A stretch of 10,506 bases of DNA from Flavobacteriaceae bacterium (GCA_016763215.1 JAESUF010000328.1:1-10506), one strand, 5' to 3'. Counted from the stretch's first letter, positions 1 through 7,182 are shown. Numbers and translations are program-made. Notes: generated by a model from the letters alone, not told the origin.

Positions 1-254
1 ACTGCCATTTTTACACAATCTGCTGGAGTTCCTGAACAGCTATATTCAATTTGCGGACCATCATCAATGGTAATCGGATTACAATGCAGAACATTGTCAA
101 CTGTTATAGCGTGTCCCATTCCACTTTGTGGACTATCTGGAGCTACCACTACTACATCTCCTATTTTATTCATTATTTGGATTAATGATCTTACACCCGG
201 AGCAGTAATACCATCATCATTTGTGACTAGGATTAGAGGTCTTTTTTTGGTCAT
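1..254 (-). CDS. surE: 5'/3'-nucleotidase SurE, N-terminal part (runs off the left edge)
   Basis: Reading the minus strand from the ATG at 254 gives 84 codons with no stop before the window edge. SurE is a divalent-metal-dependent nucleoside monophosphate phosphatase of the cytoplasm, linked to nucleotide salvage and stationary-phase survival. Visible signatures are the family's N-terminal motif LVTNDDGITAPG at residues 9-20, with the metal-binding Asp pair D13/D14; APDSPQSGMG at residues 38-47, whose S44 matches the family's metal-ligand serine; and SGTPADCV at residues 74-81. The last metal ligand (an Asn further on) and the C-terminal half lie outside the window. The start is supported by the conserved motif beginning a few residues in, as usual for SurE, and by a Bacteroidota promoter element just upstream. 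It is transcribed divergently from the secreted protein at 369. Identification is firm; only completeness is unknown. Confidence 0.95.
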   Translation of the reverse strand, partial: MTKKRPLILVTNDDGITAPGVRSLIQIMNKIGDVVVVAPDSPQSGMGHAITVDNVLHCNPITIDDGPQIEYSCSGTPADCVKMA

Positions 255-272
255 TTTATATAGAATTTTACA

Positions 273-280
273 CAAATGTA
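273..280 (-). promoter_or_regulatory. Bacteroidota-type -7 promoter element of surE
   Basis: The minus strand reads TACATTTG, a full match to the Bacteroidota -7 consensus TAnnTTTG. It lies 18 bases before the surE ATG at 254, which predicts a leader of roughly a dozen bases. No convincing TTG -33 element is visible at the usual 19-21 base spacing, so the call rests on the -7 match and its position. Confidence 0.55.
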
Positions 281-368
281 AGTCAATTTAAGCGAAACTA
301 TTTTAACATTTTGTAAAGATTAATTCCGCTGTTTTTTGATTAACATTGTAACACTAATGTAACGAAAC

Positions 369-890
369 ATGTCACGAATTCTTACTCTTAGCCTATTGTT
401 TCTTTCGCTGGTATTTTCATCCAATACAAATGCGCAAAGTAAAAAGGCTCCTTGTAGCTCAGAAAAATACCAAGAGTTTAGCTTTTGGGTAGGTGATTGG
501 AATGTTTACAACACAGAAAATAAATTAATTGGAACGAATACGATTCTAAAAATGCAAGGCAATTGTGTAATGCAAGAAAATTGGGAATCGAAAACCGGTA
601 CTAGTAGAGGAACTAGTTATAATTATTATAATAAAACCGATGATACATGGAATCAAGTATGGATAGACAATTCTGGATATTCCTTAGTGCTAAAAGGAAA
701 TCTAGAAAACGGTAAAATGGTTTTAAAAAGCGACCTAATCGAAGGGGCTAAAAACACCTATTACAACAGAATTACTTGGACCCCTAACGAAGATGGTACC
801 GTAACGCAAGTTTGGGATTATCTAGATAAAGGTGAAAAGGTACTGACTGAAGCATTTAGAGGCATTTACAAAAAGAAAACTAATAAATAG
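369..890 (+). CDS. Small secreted protein of unknown function (DUF1579-like)
   Basis: Encodes 173 residues. Residues 1-23 form a signal peptide (basic start, hydrophobic core LTLSLLFLSLVF, cleavage after NAQ), so the mature protein is probably periplasmic or secreted. The mature part opens with FSFWVGDWNVY (about residues 37-47), resembling the 'F-W-x-G-x-W' opening of secreted DUF1579-like proteins. Alternating hydrophobic and polar stretches rich in Trp and Tyr follow, suggesting an antiparallel beta-barrel, and it ends in FRGIYKKK. Two cysteines (about C29 and C66) could form a disulfide. No catalytic motif is recognisable and no function is proposed. It is divergent from surE and lies 81 bases upstream of the protease, so it may be monocistronic or the first gene of that unit. 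The signal peptide and protein-like composition make a real gene very likely; the family assignment is from general resemblance only. Confidence 0.8.
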   Translation: MSRILTLSLLFLSLVFSSNTNAQSKKAPCSSEKYQEFSFWVGDWNVYNTENKLIGTNTILKMQGNCVMQENWESKTGTSRGTSYNYYNKTDDTWNQVWIDNSGYSLVLKGNLENGKMVLKSDLIEGAKNTYYNRITWTPNEDGTVTQVWDYLDKGEKVLTEAFRGIYKKKTNK

Positions 891-971
891 AAAACAGATG
901 TTTGGCATCATTTTAGTACATTAGCTATCATCATTTTGAAATTAAATAGAATTAATAACGACAGACGATTT

Positions 972-3089
972 ATGAAGACGAAACTTTTAATCCCTTTCTT
1001 AGCACTTAGCTTATTATTTAGCAGTGTTACATCAGCAAACACAAACAACAATGATCCAGAAAAAGATAAAATTCTTATTTCTGTATTAAACTATATGCTT
1101 ACTCGTGGGCACTTTGTAGAGAAACAATTAAATGATGATTTCTCTGTATTAGTGTTTAATGACTTTATTGATGGCTTAGACCCTTCAAAACGTTATTTCA
1201 CTCAGGCAGATATCAAAGAGTTTTCCAAATACAAATACCTAATAGATGATCAACTCAAAGAGTCTGACATTACGTTCTATAAATTAGTTTATGGGAAATT
1301 CCTCAACAAAATAAAGTCAGCAAAAAAATATTATGGTTCTATTCTAGAGAAACCATTTAATTACAAAAAAAAGGAACTTATTGATGTTAATTTTGACAAA
1401 GCTCCTTTTGCAGCAAACGAAAATCAATTGATCGATTACTGGCGCAGGCAATTAAAACTACAAACGATTGATAGAATTCAAGAGCAAGAAGAATTGCAAG
1501 ATTTAGAATATGAAAAAGACAAATCTTTCAAAAAGAAATCGTTCTCTGAAATGGAAAAAATTTCCAGAGCAAAAGTGTTGAAAAGCATGGAAGAGCTTTA
1601 TGTTCGGATTGAAGAATTAGAGCATGAAGATTGGTTTTCTACTTTTTTAAACAGCGTTGTAGGAGCTTTTGATCCACATACAACATACATGGCTCCTAGA
1701 GCAAAGGATCGATTTGACCAGGAAATGTCTGGGAAACTAGAAGGGATTGGTGCTCGTTTACAGAAAAGAGGAATCTACACACATATTGTTGAATTAGTTT
1801 CTGGTGGTCCTGCTTGGAAACAAGGAGAATTAGAAGAAGGAGATATTATTTTAAAAGTGGGGCAAGCTGATGAAAAACCATTAGAGATTGTTGGAATGCG
1901 TTTAGACGATGCGATCAAGTTTATCAAAGGCCCTAAAGGAACAGAAGTTCGACTAACTGTTAAGAAGAAAATTGATGGTTCTACTCGTGTGATTTCTATC
2001 ATTAGAGATCTTGTTGAGTTGGAAGAGACTTTTGTAAAATCGACCATTGTTGAAAAAGATGGAAAGAAATACGGGCTTATAAATCTACCTAGGTTTTACA
2101 TTGATTTTAAAGATGTGAATCGTAGAGACTCTGCAAAAGATATGGAAAAAGAGATTGCTCGTTTGAAAAAGGAAAATGTAGAAGGACTGTTAATTGATCT
2201 TAGAAATAATGGTGGAGGCTCCTTAAAGACCGCTATTCAAATTGCCGGATTATTTATTGATGAAGGTCCAATTGTACAAGTAAAATACAGAGGTGAAAAG
2301 CCTCTTGTAAAGAGCGATACCGATAGTAAAATTCAATGGGGTGGTTCCTTGGTTATTTTGGTAAATGAACTATCGGCCTCTGCTTCTGAAATTTTTGCAG
2401 CAGCCATGCAAGATTACAACAGAGCTGTAATTATTGGTGGAAATCAAACCTATGGTAAAGGAACTGTACAGCAAGTAATGCCTCTCAATCAGTTCTATCC
2501 AAATTATAAAAAAGATTTAGGGTTCTTAAAAATGACCATTCAAAAATTTTACAGAGTTAATGGAGGATCTACACAAATGGAAGGAGTGTATTCAGACATT
2601 GCTATTCCAAGCAGATATAGTTATATGAAATTTGGAGAGCGTGATTTAGAAGGCGCATTAAAATGGGATAAAGTAGCACAAGCAGATTATACTCAAGCAA
2701 ACTCATATAGTAATTTCTCTGATGTTGTAAACAACAGCAAAGAAAGAATTGCAAGTGATTCTAAATTTCAATTGGTAAATGAATATGCCAAATGGTTGAA
2801 AAAAGAACAAGATGACACTACATTTTCTTTGAACTATAAAGAATACACTAAGTCGTTAAACGATAGAGAGAAGTATATTAAGAAGTTTAATTCCGTTTTT
2901 AAATTCAATTCTAAACTGGCTTTTAACTCACCAGAATACGAACTTCCTTTATTAGATAATAACAAAGATTTAAAAGAGAAGAGAAACATTTGGCATAAAA
3001 ACTTATCGAAAGACATGTATGTTGCTGAAGCTTTAAATGTGTTAAGTCGATTAAAGTTGAGAACTGGAAATGAGATTGTAAAAAACTAA
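972..3089 (+). CDS. prc: Tail-specific (C-terminal processing) protease Prc, peptidase family S41
   Basis: A 705-residue envelope serine protease of the Prc/Tsp type, which degrades or trims periplasmic proteins from their C termini. From the ATG at 972 the protein has a signal peptide (MKTKLLIPFLALSLLF, cleavage near residue 22). An N-terminal helical TSP domain follows to about residue 240 (it contains DGLDPSKRYFTQAD). A PDZ domain spans about residues 254-347 (GKLEGIGARL, then GGPAWKQGELEEGDIILKVG). The S41 catalytic core comes next, then a C-terminal DUF3340-like helical region (about 570-690). The Ser-Lys dyad is visible: SASASE with the middle Ser, S470, as nucleophile by comparison with E. 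coli Prc, and K496 in YGKGTVQQV. The conserved EIFAAAMQDY lies between them. An in-frame TTG at 936 would add 12 charged residues before the signal peptide, so 972 is preferred. The SIMPL gene follows 12 bases after the stop (3 to its alternative ATG), indicating co-transcription. Confidence 0.95.
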   Translation: MKTKLLIPFLALSLLFSSVTSANTNNNDPEKDKILISVLNYMLTRGHFVEKQLNDDFSVLVFNDFIDGLDPSKRYFTQADIKEFSKYKYLIDDQLKESDITFYKLVYGKFLNKIKSAKKYYGSILEKPFNYKKKELIDVNFDKAPFAANENQLIDYWRRQLKLQTIDRIQEQEELQDLEYEKDKSFKKKSFSEMEKISRAKVLKSMEELYVRIEELEHEDWFSTFLNSVVGAFDPHTTYMAPRAKDRFDQEMSGKLEGIGARLQKRGIYTHIVELVSGGPAWKQGELEEGDIILKVGQADEKPLEIVGMRLDDAIKFIKGPKGTEVRLTVKKKIDGSTRVISIIRDLVELEETFVKSTIVEKDGKKYGLINLPRFYIDFKDVNRRDSAKDMEKEIARLKKENVEGLLIDLRNNGGGSLKTAIQIAGLFIDEGPIVQVKYRGEKPLVKSDTDSKIQWGGSLVILVNELSASASEIFAAAMQDYNRAVIIGGNQTYGKGTVQQVMPLNQFYPNYKKDLGFLKMTIQKFYRVNGGSTQMEGVYSDIAIPSRYSYMKFGERDLEGALKWDKVAQADYTQANSYSNFSDVVNNSKERIASDSKFQLVNEYAKWLKKEQDDTTFSLNYKEYTKSLNDREKYIKKFNSVFKFNSKLAFNSPEYELPLLDNNKDLKEKRNIWHKNLSKDMYVAEALNVLSRLKLRTGNEIVKN

Positions 3090-3101
3090 ATAATGATAGC
3101 T

Positions 3102-3799
3102 ATGAAAAAGACTTATTGGATTGCATTTCTAATGCTTTACAGTTTTGTAGGATACGGTCAACAGGTGAATGATACTACACAGGCTTCTTCATATGTTGAT
3201 ACAATGGCAACTGTTGATACGCTTGTTGTACCAGATAGAATTTATCTCACCATCCGATTGAATGAACAAGATTCAAAAGGACGCATTTCTATTGAGGCTT
3301 TAGAAGGAAAAATGCAAAAGGCATTGAAAGCTTCTGGAGTTAACATTAAAAAACAAGTGAGTTTATTTAATTTTGGAAGTGATTTTTCTAAGTATTTTCT
3401 AAGAAAAAAAGACGTTTCAAAAACAAAGACATATAAGCTACTTGTATACAATGCTCAAGAAATTGCTGATGTTTTACTCAACTTAGAAAAAATGAAAATT
3501 TCCAATGTTTCTTTTTACAGATCCGAGTATTCTAAAAAAGAGGAGTTGATACTTTTGATGAAACAAAAAGCAGTGGTAAAAGCTAAATGCAAGCACAAAA
3601 TTTAGCAGAACCACTCAATCAAAAAATTGGAAAAGCTATTTATATCTCCGATGTTAGTTCTTATACATCTTTGTATTCTGGAAATGAAATCAATGATAAT
3701 ATTGCCTTTTCTAAAACGAAAAGAGCCCTACGAATTGAAGCTCAGTTTCGTAAAACAAAAATAGTCGCTTCCGTAAAAGTGAAATTTCACTTATACTAA
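3102..3799 (+). pseudogene. SIMPL-domain (DUF541) secreted protein, split by a frameshift near 3585-3605
   Basis: Two overlapping frames together encode one SIMPL/DUF541 protein. Frame one runs from 3102 (or 3093) to a stop at 3603-3605. It has a signal peptide (MKKTYWIAFLMLYSFVGYGQ) and the N-terminal SIMPL region (VPDRIYLTIRLNEQDSKG, later SKTKTYKLLVYNAQEIADVLLNLEKM). Frame two runs from 3587 to 3799 and carries the family's C-terminal half: AQNLAEPLNQKIGKAIYISD, then KTKRALRIEAQFRKTKIVASVKVKF. In intact SIMPL proteins these parts are continuous (a helix of Ala/Lys residues leading into LAE-L--KIGK). Adding one A to the AAA at 3585-3587 restores a 232-residue protein reading KAKMQAQNLAE across the join. 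The family is envelope-located and poorly understood. Start 3102 puts the signal peptide's lysines at the N terminus; ATG 3093 is the alternative. It may be a true inactivating mutation, a sequencing error, or two coupled frames. Confidence 0.8.
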
Positions 3800-3819
3800 G
3801 ACATAAATAAATTACCACG

Positions 3820-3858
3820 AAAAAACCTGATATGCTTGTGTATGCTATCAGGTTTTTT
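3820..3858 (+). terminator. Rho-independent terminator after the SIMPL gene
   Basis: A perfect 13-base inverted repeat, aaaaaacctgata (3820-3832) and tatcaggtttttt (3846-3858), encloses a 13-base loop. The arm includes CCTGATA and ends in a run of six T. It begins 20 bases after the SIMPL stop. Because the arms carry A-runs and T-runs on both sides it would also look like a terminator in reverse, but only the plus-strand gene ends here. Confidence 0.85.
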
Positions 3859-3865
3859 ACATTTG
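3836..3865 (+). promoter_or_regulatory. Bacteroidota promoter of the permease-thioesterase unit, nested in the terminator
   Basis: TTG at 3836-3838 and TACATTTG at 3858-3865 are separated by 19 bases, matching the Bacteroidota -33 TTG / -7 TAnnTTTG promoter. The TTG lies in the loop of the preceding terminator, and the -7 box begins on the last T of its T-run. The permease ATG at 3871 is only 5 bases after the -7 box, where transcription should begin, so a leaderless or near-leaderless mRNA is predicted. Confidence 0.65.
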
Positions 3866-3870
3866 TATAG

Positions 3871-4950
3871 ATGACAAACAAATCAAGATCTCTTTCGCAG
3901 CTTGCCGTTCAGAAATTCAAACGAAATAAAATTGGATTGATTAGCTTTTGGTTTGTGGTCTTTTGTGGATTCATTGCTGTTTTCGGGTACTTAATTGCTC
4001 CAGACAATAGCACGAATGCGAATCATATGCATTTAGAAATTCATTCCAAGAAACCAGGTTTTTCTGTAGACATGCTTACCATTCCATCACAAGATACAAA
4101 TGAACAATCTTTTTTTGATCGATTGTTTTTTGGAACAAAAGATCTCAGTACTGAAATTCCAATTCAATCCTATACCGTTAATGAAGGACGTATAGAATAT
4201 ATAGGCTACACAGATGGACTAACAAAATCGATTGATTTAAAATTGATAAACAAACCTGCGTCGGAATTAGTTGCTAAAAAAACCTTCTATTTCGGAACCG
4301 ATAAATATGGCCGTGACCTCTTAAGTCGTTTGATTGTAGGGACACGTATTTCTTTTTTTATTGGATTTATCGCCGTGTTTATTTCCTTGGTCATCGGAAT
4401 ATCAATTGGAGCTGCTGCGGGTTATTTTGGAGGAAAAGTAGATGCGTTTATTATGTGGGTGATTAACATTACGTGGTCTATTCCTACACTCCTCTTAGTT
4501 ATTGCAATTACCTTAGCTTTAGGTAAAGGATACTGGCAAGTTTTTATTGCAGTCGGGCTCACCATGTGGGTAGAAGTAGCCAGAGTTGTAAGAGGTCAGG
4601 TTTTAAGTGTCAAACAACAGCAGTATGTAGAAGCTGCAAAAGTGTTGGGCTATTCAAATTTCAGAATTATCTTTCGTCATATTCTACCCAATATCTTAGC
4701 ACCGGTTATTGTTATTTCCGCAGCTAATTTTGCTGGGGCTATTTTAATAGAAAGCGGGTTGAGTTTTTTAGGAATCGGAGCACAACCTCCTACTCCATCA
4801 TGGGGAGCTATCATTAAAAATCATTACAATTATATTATTCTAGGAAAACCCTATTTAGCAGTAATACCAGGAGTAGCTATTATGACTTTAGTAATGGCAT
4901 TCATGTTAATTGGTAATACACTAAGAGACGCACTAGATGTAAAAACATAA
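3871..4950 (+). CDS. ABC transporter permease, DppC/OppC type (peptide/nickel family), orphan
   Basis: Encodes a 359-residue inner-membrane permease of the binding-protein-dependent ABC importer class that takes up di/oligopeptides or nickel. An N-terminal helix (about residues 22-44) follows a basic cytoplasmic tail containing QKFKRNKIGL, typical of OppC N-terminal domains. FGTDKYGRDLLSRLIVGTR (141-159) is the classic DppC/OppC signature just before the transmembrane core. Five further helices lie at about 158-182, 192-216, 220-240, 276-298 and 328-350. The cytoplasmic ATPase-coupling EAA loop is clear at 254-274 (EAAKVLGYSNF, ending in HILPN), and the SGLSFLGIGAQPPTPSWG signature follows at 295-312. 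The extracytoplasmic segment (about 45-140) makes it longer than a usual ~300-residue DppC. No DppB permease, ATPase or binding protein lies beside it, so the rest of the transporter must be elsewhere and the substrate cannot be told. The start at 3871 is fixed by the promoter immediately upstream. Confidence 0.92.
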   Translation: MTNKSRSLSQLAVQKFKRNKIGLISFWFVVFCGFIAVFGYLIAPDNSTNANHMHLEIHSKKPGFSVDMLTIPSQDTNEQSFFDRLFFGTKDLSTEIPIQSYTVNEGRIEYIGYTDGLTKSIDLKLINKPASELVAKKTFYFGTDKYGRDLLSRLIVGTRISFFIGFIAVFISLVIGISIGAAAGYFGGKVDAFIMWVINITWSIPTLLLVIAITLALGKGYWQVFIAVGLTMWVEVARVVRGQVLSVKQQQYVEAAKVLGYSNFRIIFRHILPNILAPVIVISAANFAGAILIESGLSFLGIGAQPPTPSWGAIIKNHYNYIILGKPYLAVIPGVAIMTLVMAFMLIGNTLRDALDVKT

Positions 4951-4953
4951 AAC

Positions 4954-5385
4954 ATGAGTTACCAAGTACAGTTTGCGACCAAGTGGTCTGATTTTGACCC
5001 TAACCGACACATGCGTCATACTGCTTATAATGACTATGCCGCAGAAGTTCGCATTCGTTATTTTGCACATGTAGGTTTCCCTATTGAAATGATTGCCAAG
5101 GATAAAATAGGACCTATTTTATTTACTGAACACACCTCTTTTAGAAAAGAAATCCACATGGGAGATGATATCATTGTTAATGGAAAACTATCAGGACTCT
5201 CCAAAGACAAAAGAAAATGGAAAATCCGTCATGAAGTCATCAATCAAGTAGGAAAAGTTGCCGCTATTATTGATGTGTATGGTGCCTGGATTGATTTAGA
5301 AAAAAGAAAATTAGCCATTCTTCCAGAAAAATATGATTCCCTTTTTGATGGAATTGAAAAAACAGATGATTTTGAAGTGATTTAA
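4954..5385 (+). CDS. Hotdog-fold acyl-CoA thioesterase (4HBT/YbgC-like)
   Basis: A 143-residue single hotdog domain of the 4-hydroxybenzoyl-CoA/YbgC-FadM thioesterase superfamily, predicted to hydrolyse acyl-CoA thioesters in the cytoplasm, probably as a tetramer. The N-terminal active-site region reads TKWSDFDPNRHMRHTAYNDY (residues 9-28). D15 aligns with the catalytic Asp of 4HBT and YbgC proteins, and AEVRIRYF (30-37) is the start of the central hotdog helix. IGPILFTEHTSFRKEIHMGD is the usual strand pair ending at 'GD', and VYGAWIDLEKRKLAILP matches the last strand and the tail. Length is normal for the family and there is no signal peptide. It starts 3 bases after the permease stop, so the two are almost certainly co-transcribed; a functional link between peptide uptake and thioester hydrolysis is not obvious. 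The chain-length preference cannot be read from the sequence. Confidence 0.9.
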   Translation: MSYQVQFATKWSDFDPNRHMRHTAYNDYAAEVRIRYFAHVGFPIEMIAKDKIGPILFTEHTSFRKEIHMGDDIIVNGKLSGLSKDKRKWKIRHEVINQVGKVAAIIDVYGAWIDLEKRKLAILPEKYDSLFDGIEKTDDFEVI

Positions 5386-5476
5386 TCAAAAATCAAATAA
5401 CGAACTACATATCAGCATTATACAAAATAAACAACTGTTAAAAAAAACTTAATTTTTTAGATCATATTCAAATAAC

Positions 5477-5530
5477 AAGTAGGTTTTCTTACCTTCAAAT
5501 CCCTATTAAAAAATAGGTAAAAACCAACTT
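5477..5530. repeat. Large imperfect inverted repeat upstream of the M14 pair
   Basis: The arm AAGTAGGTTTTCTTACCT (5477-5494) pairs with AGGTAAAAACCAACTT (5515-5530): 15 of 16 positions match, with one mismatch and a 2-base bulge, around a 20-base interior. The interior holds a competing perfect hairpin CCTATT-AAAA-AATAGG (5502-5517), so two mutually exclusive folds are possible. No T-run follows, so it is not a normal terminator. It ends 15 bases before the ATG at 5546, inside the only likely promoter region. A weak -7-like TAATTTG (one base short of consensus) sits at 5534-5540. An operator or mRNA leader structure is possible. The rest of the 160-base gap (5386-5545) shows only A/T-rich sequence. 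Confidence 0.6.
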
Positions 5531-5545
5531 AACTAATTTGTCATT

Positions 5546-7171
5546 ATGTTCAAAAAGAAACAAATATCCCTCCTAGCAGGGATTCTCATTTGTTTTACTT
5601 CATTACAATTATCGGCACAATCCGACTATAGTAATTACAGTAAATTATCTCAAAGACTTAAAAATTTACAACGCTCAAATTCTGCGGTTTGTAAACTAGA
5701 AGCACTCACAAAAACAATTGGAGGTCATACTATATGGTCTTTAACATTGTCTAAAGGCAATGCCCAAAACAAACCCGCCATAGCTATTGTTAGTGGTGTA
5801 GACGGAAAACACATTCTTGGACCAGAAATGGCCGTTACCATTGCAGAGAATATTGTAAAAAATCATTCTGACATTTTGGAGACGACCACTTTTTACATTT
5901 TTCCAAATATGAGTCCGAATGCTACGGAAAATTATTTCTCTTCTCTTAAGCATTACAAGAATGGAAATGCGCGTAAAACCGATGATGATAGAGATGGTAC
6001 TGTAAATGAAGATCCATTTGAAGATTTAAATGGTGATGGAAAAATCACTTTGTTAAGAATAGAAGACCCAACTGGAGATTACATCAAATTAAAAGAGGAT
6101 GATCGAATTATGGTTTCTGCCGACAAAAGCAAAGGTCAATTAGGGAAATACAAAATACTCTCTGAAGGAACCGACAATGATAAAGATGGTGCCTTTAATG
6201 AAGTTGGAAACGGAGGAATTATGTTTAATAAAAACTTTAGTTTTAATTATCCATACTTCAAACCCGGAGCTGGTGAACATGCTGTTTCTGAAAAAGAAAA
6301 TAGGGCATTGCTTGATTTCTTATACGAACAATGGAACATTTACTCAATTATCACTTTGGGGCCAGAGAATAATTTATCGAAGCCGTTAAAGTTTAATTCA
6401 GGTGGAGCGAAAAAAAGAGTGGTGACCAGTATTTTAAAAAATGATGCGAGTCTTAATAAATTCATTTCAGGAAAGTACAACAAGATTACAAAAACAAAAG
6501 ACGCTCCAACTTCTACAGGAAAAGGAGGAAGTTTCTTCGAGTGGTCTTATTTCCACTTTGGAAAATTAGCCTTGGGAACACCTGGTTGGTGGGCTCCAAA
6601 ATTTAAGGGAGATACAATTGTCAAAGCAGCTAAAAATAAATATGCTAATTTCTTACAATGGGCAAAACAAGAAGGAATAGACGATGCTTTTGTTCAATGG
6701 ACAACAATAAAACATCCTGATTTCCCAAACAAGAAAGTAGAAGTTGGTGGTATTTCACCTTATGTTATGTACAACCCTCCATTTAAAATGGTTGAAGATA
6801 TTAGTAAAACACATACAGATTTTATTGTTGAATTGGTCAAAATGCAACCGAATGTTGTAATTGAGAACTTAAAAACTGAATCGGTGGGTAAAGGAATAAC
6901 AAGAATTACAATTGATGTTCATAACAAAGGGTTCCTTCCTACTCATACAGACATGGGAAAACGTTCTCGATGGCTACGAAAAATTAAAGTTGCCATTGGT
7001 TTGAAGAAAAATCAAGAATTGATTTCAGGAAGAAAAATAACCTTAGTGAATAGTATTGACGGAGATAGTTCGGTACAATTTACATGGCTTGTTAAAGGAA
7101 AAGGTTCTGTGAGTTTAGAAGCAGGAACTTCTCATACAGGAACAGATACGAAAACCATTACATTAAAATAA
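5546..7171 (+). CDS. Secreted M14 carboxypeptidase-like protein lacking the catalytic residues (pseudoenzyme)
   Basis: A 541-residue protein with a signal peptide (cleavage after LSAQ, residue 25), hence periplasmic or secreted. It aligns along its whole length with the active M14 protein encoded directly downstream. The zinc-binding HxxE is replaced by D86-G-K-H89, the substrate-binding Arg of NPDAR by T127 (SPNAT), the third zinc ligand His (SYHN) by about G272 (TLGPEN), and the catalytic Glu (TNE) by about P346 (GTPGWW). The rest of the architecture is kept: a DxDxDG-rich insertion (DDDRDGTVNED, DLNGDGKI; residues 146-167), a second loop TDNDKDGAFNE (209-219), the KHP...VEVGGI segment (389-403), and a C-terminal beta-rich domain (about 435-541) with HNKGFLPTH. 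Ordinary zinc carboxypeptidase activity is therefore unlikely; a binding, scaffolding or regulatory role with its partner is inferred. The frame is open and well formed, so this is not a decayed gene. The next gene starts 11 bases downstream. Confidence 0.85.
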   Translation: MFKKKQISLLAGILICFTSLQLSAQSDYSNYSKLSQRLKNLQRSNSAVCKLEALTKTIGGHTIWSLTLSKGNAQNKPAIAIVSGVDGKHILGPEMAVTIAENIVKNHSDILETTTFYIFPNMSPNATENYFSSLKHYKNGNARKTDDDRDGTVNEDPFEDLNGDGKITLLRIEDPTGDYIKLKEDDRIMVSADKSKGQLGKYKILSEGTDNDKDGAFNEVGNGGIMFNKNFSFNYPYFKPGAGEHAVSEKENRALLDFLYEQWNIYSIITLGPENNLSKPLKFNSGGAKKRVVTSILKNDASLNKFISGKYNKITKTKDAPTSTGKGGSFFEWSYFHFGKLALGTPGWWAPKFKGDTIVKAAKNKYANFLQWAKQEGIDDAFVQWTTIKHPDFPNKKVEVGGISPYVMYNPPFKMVEDISKTHTDFIVELVKMQPNVVIENLKTESVGKGITRITIDVHNKGFLPTHTDMGKRSRWLRKIKVAIGLKKNQELISGRKITLVNSIDGDSSVQFTWLVKGKGSVSLEAGTSHTGTDTKTITLK

Positions 7172-7182
7172 ACTCTAGAAAC

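Noticed and set aside
67..291. Plus-strand open frame opposite surE
   Set aside because: It is antisense to the conserved SurE N-terminus and its translation resembles no protein family; the minus strand is the real coding strand.
341..348. TAACATTG as the -7 element of the gene at 369
   Set aside because: One mismatch to TAnnTTTG and no -33 TTG at a suitable spacing; not strong enough to list.
369..890. Lipocalin or other named function for the small secreted protein
   Set aside because: Beta-rich appearance and two cysteines alone are not enough; no diagnostic motif is present.
936..971. TTG start 12 codons upstream for the S41 protease
   Set aside because: It would put a charged, Asn-rich stretch before an otherwise ideal signal peptide beginning at the ATG 972.
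3581..3591. Programmed -1 frameshift joining the two SIMPL frames
   Set aside because: GCT AAA TGC is not an X-XXY-YYZ slippery heptamer: a -1 slip would place the lysine tRNA on TAA. No downstream stem-loop was noticed. An indel is simpler.
5440..5460. A-run and T-run as a terminator
   Set aside because: Any stem would be only A-T pairs around CTTA, too weak to call.
5502..5517. Hairpin CCTATT/AATAGG as terminator of the thioesterase gene
   Set aside because: No U-tract follows, and it lies close to the next start codon within a larger inverted repeat.
6177..6389. Open frame inside the first M14 gene
   Set aside because: Another frame of a well-supported coding sequence; it lacks family similarity and a plausible start context.
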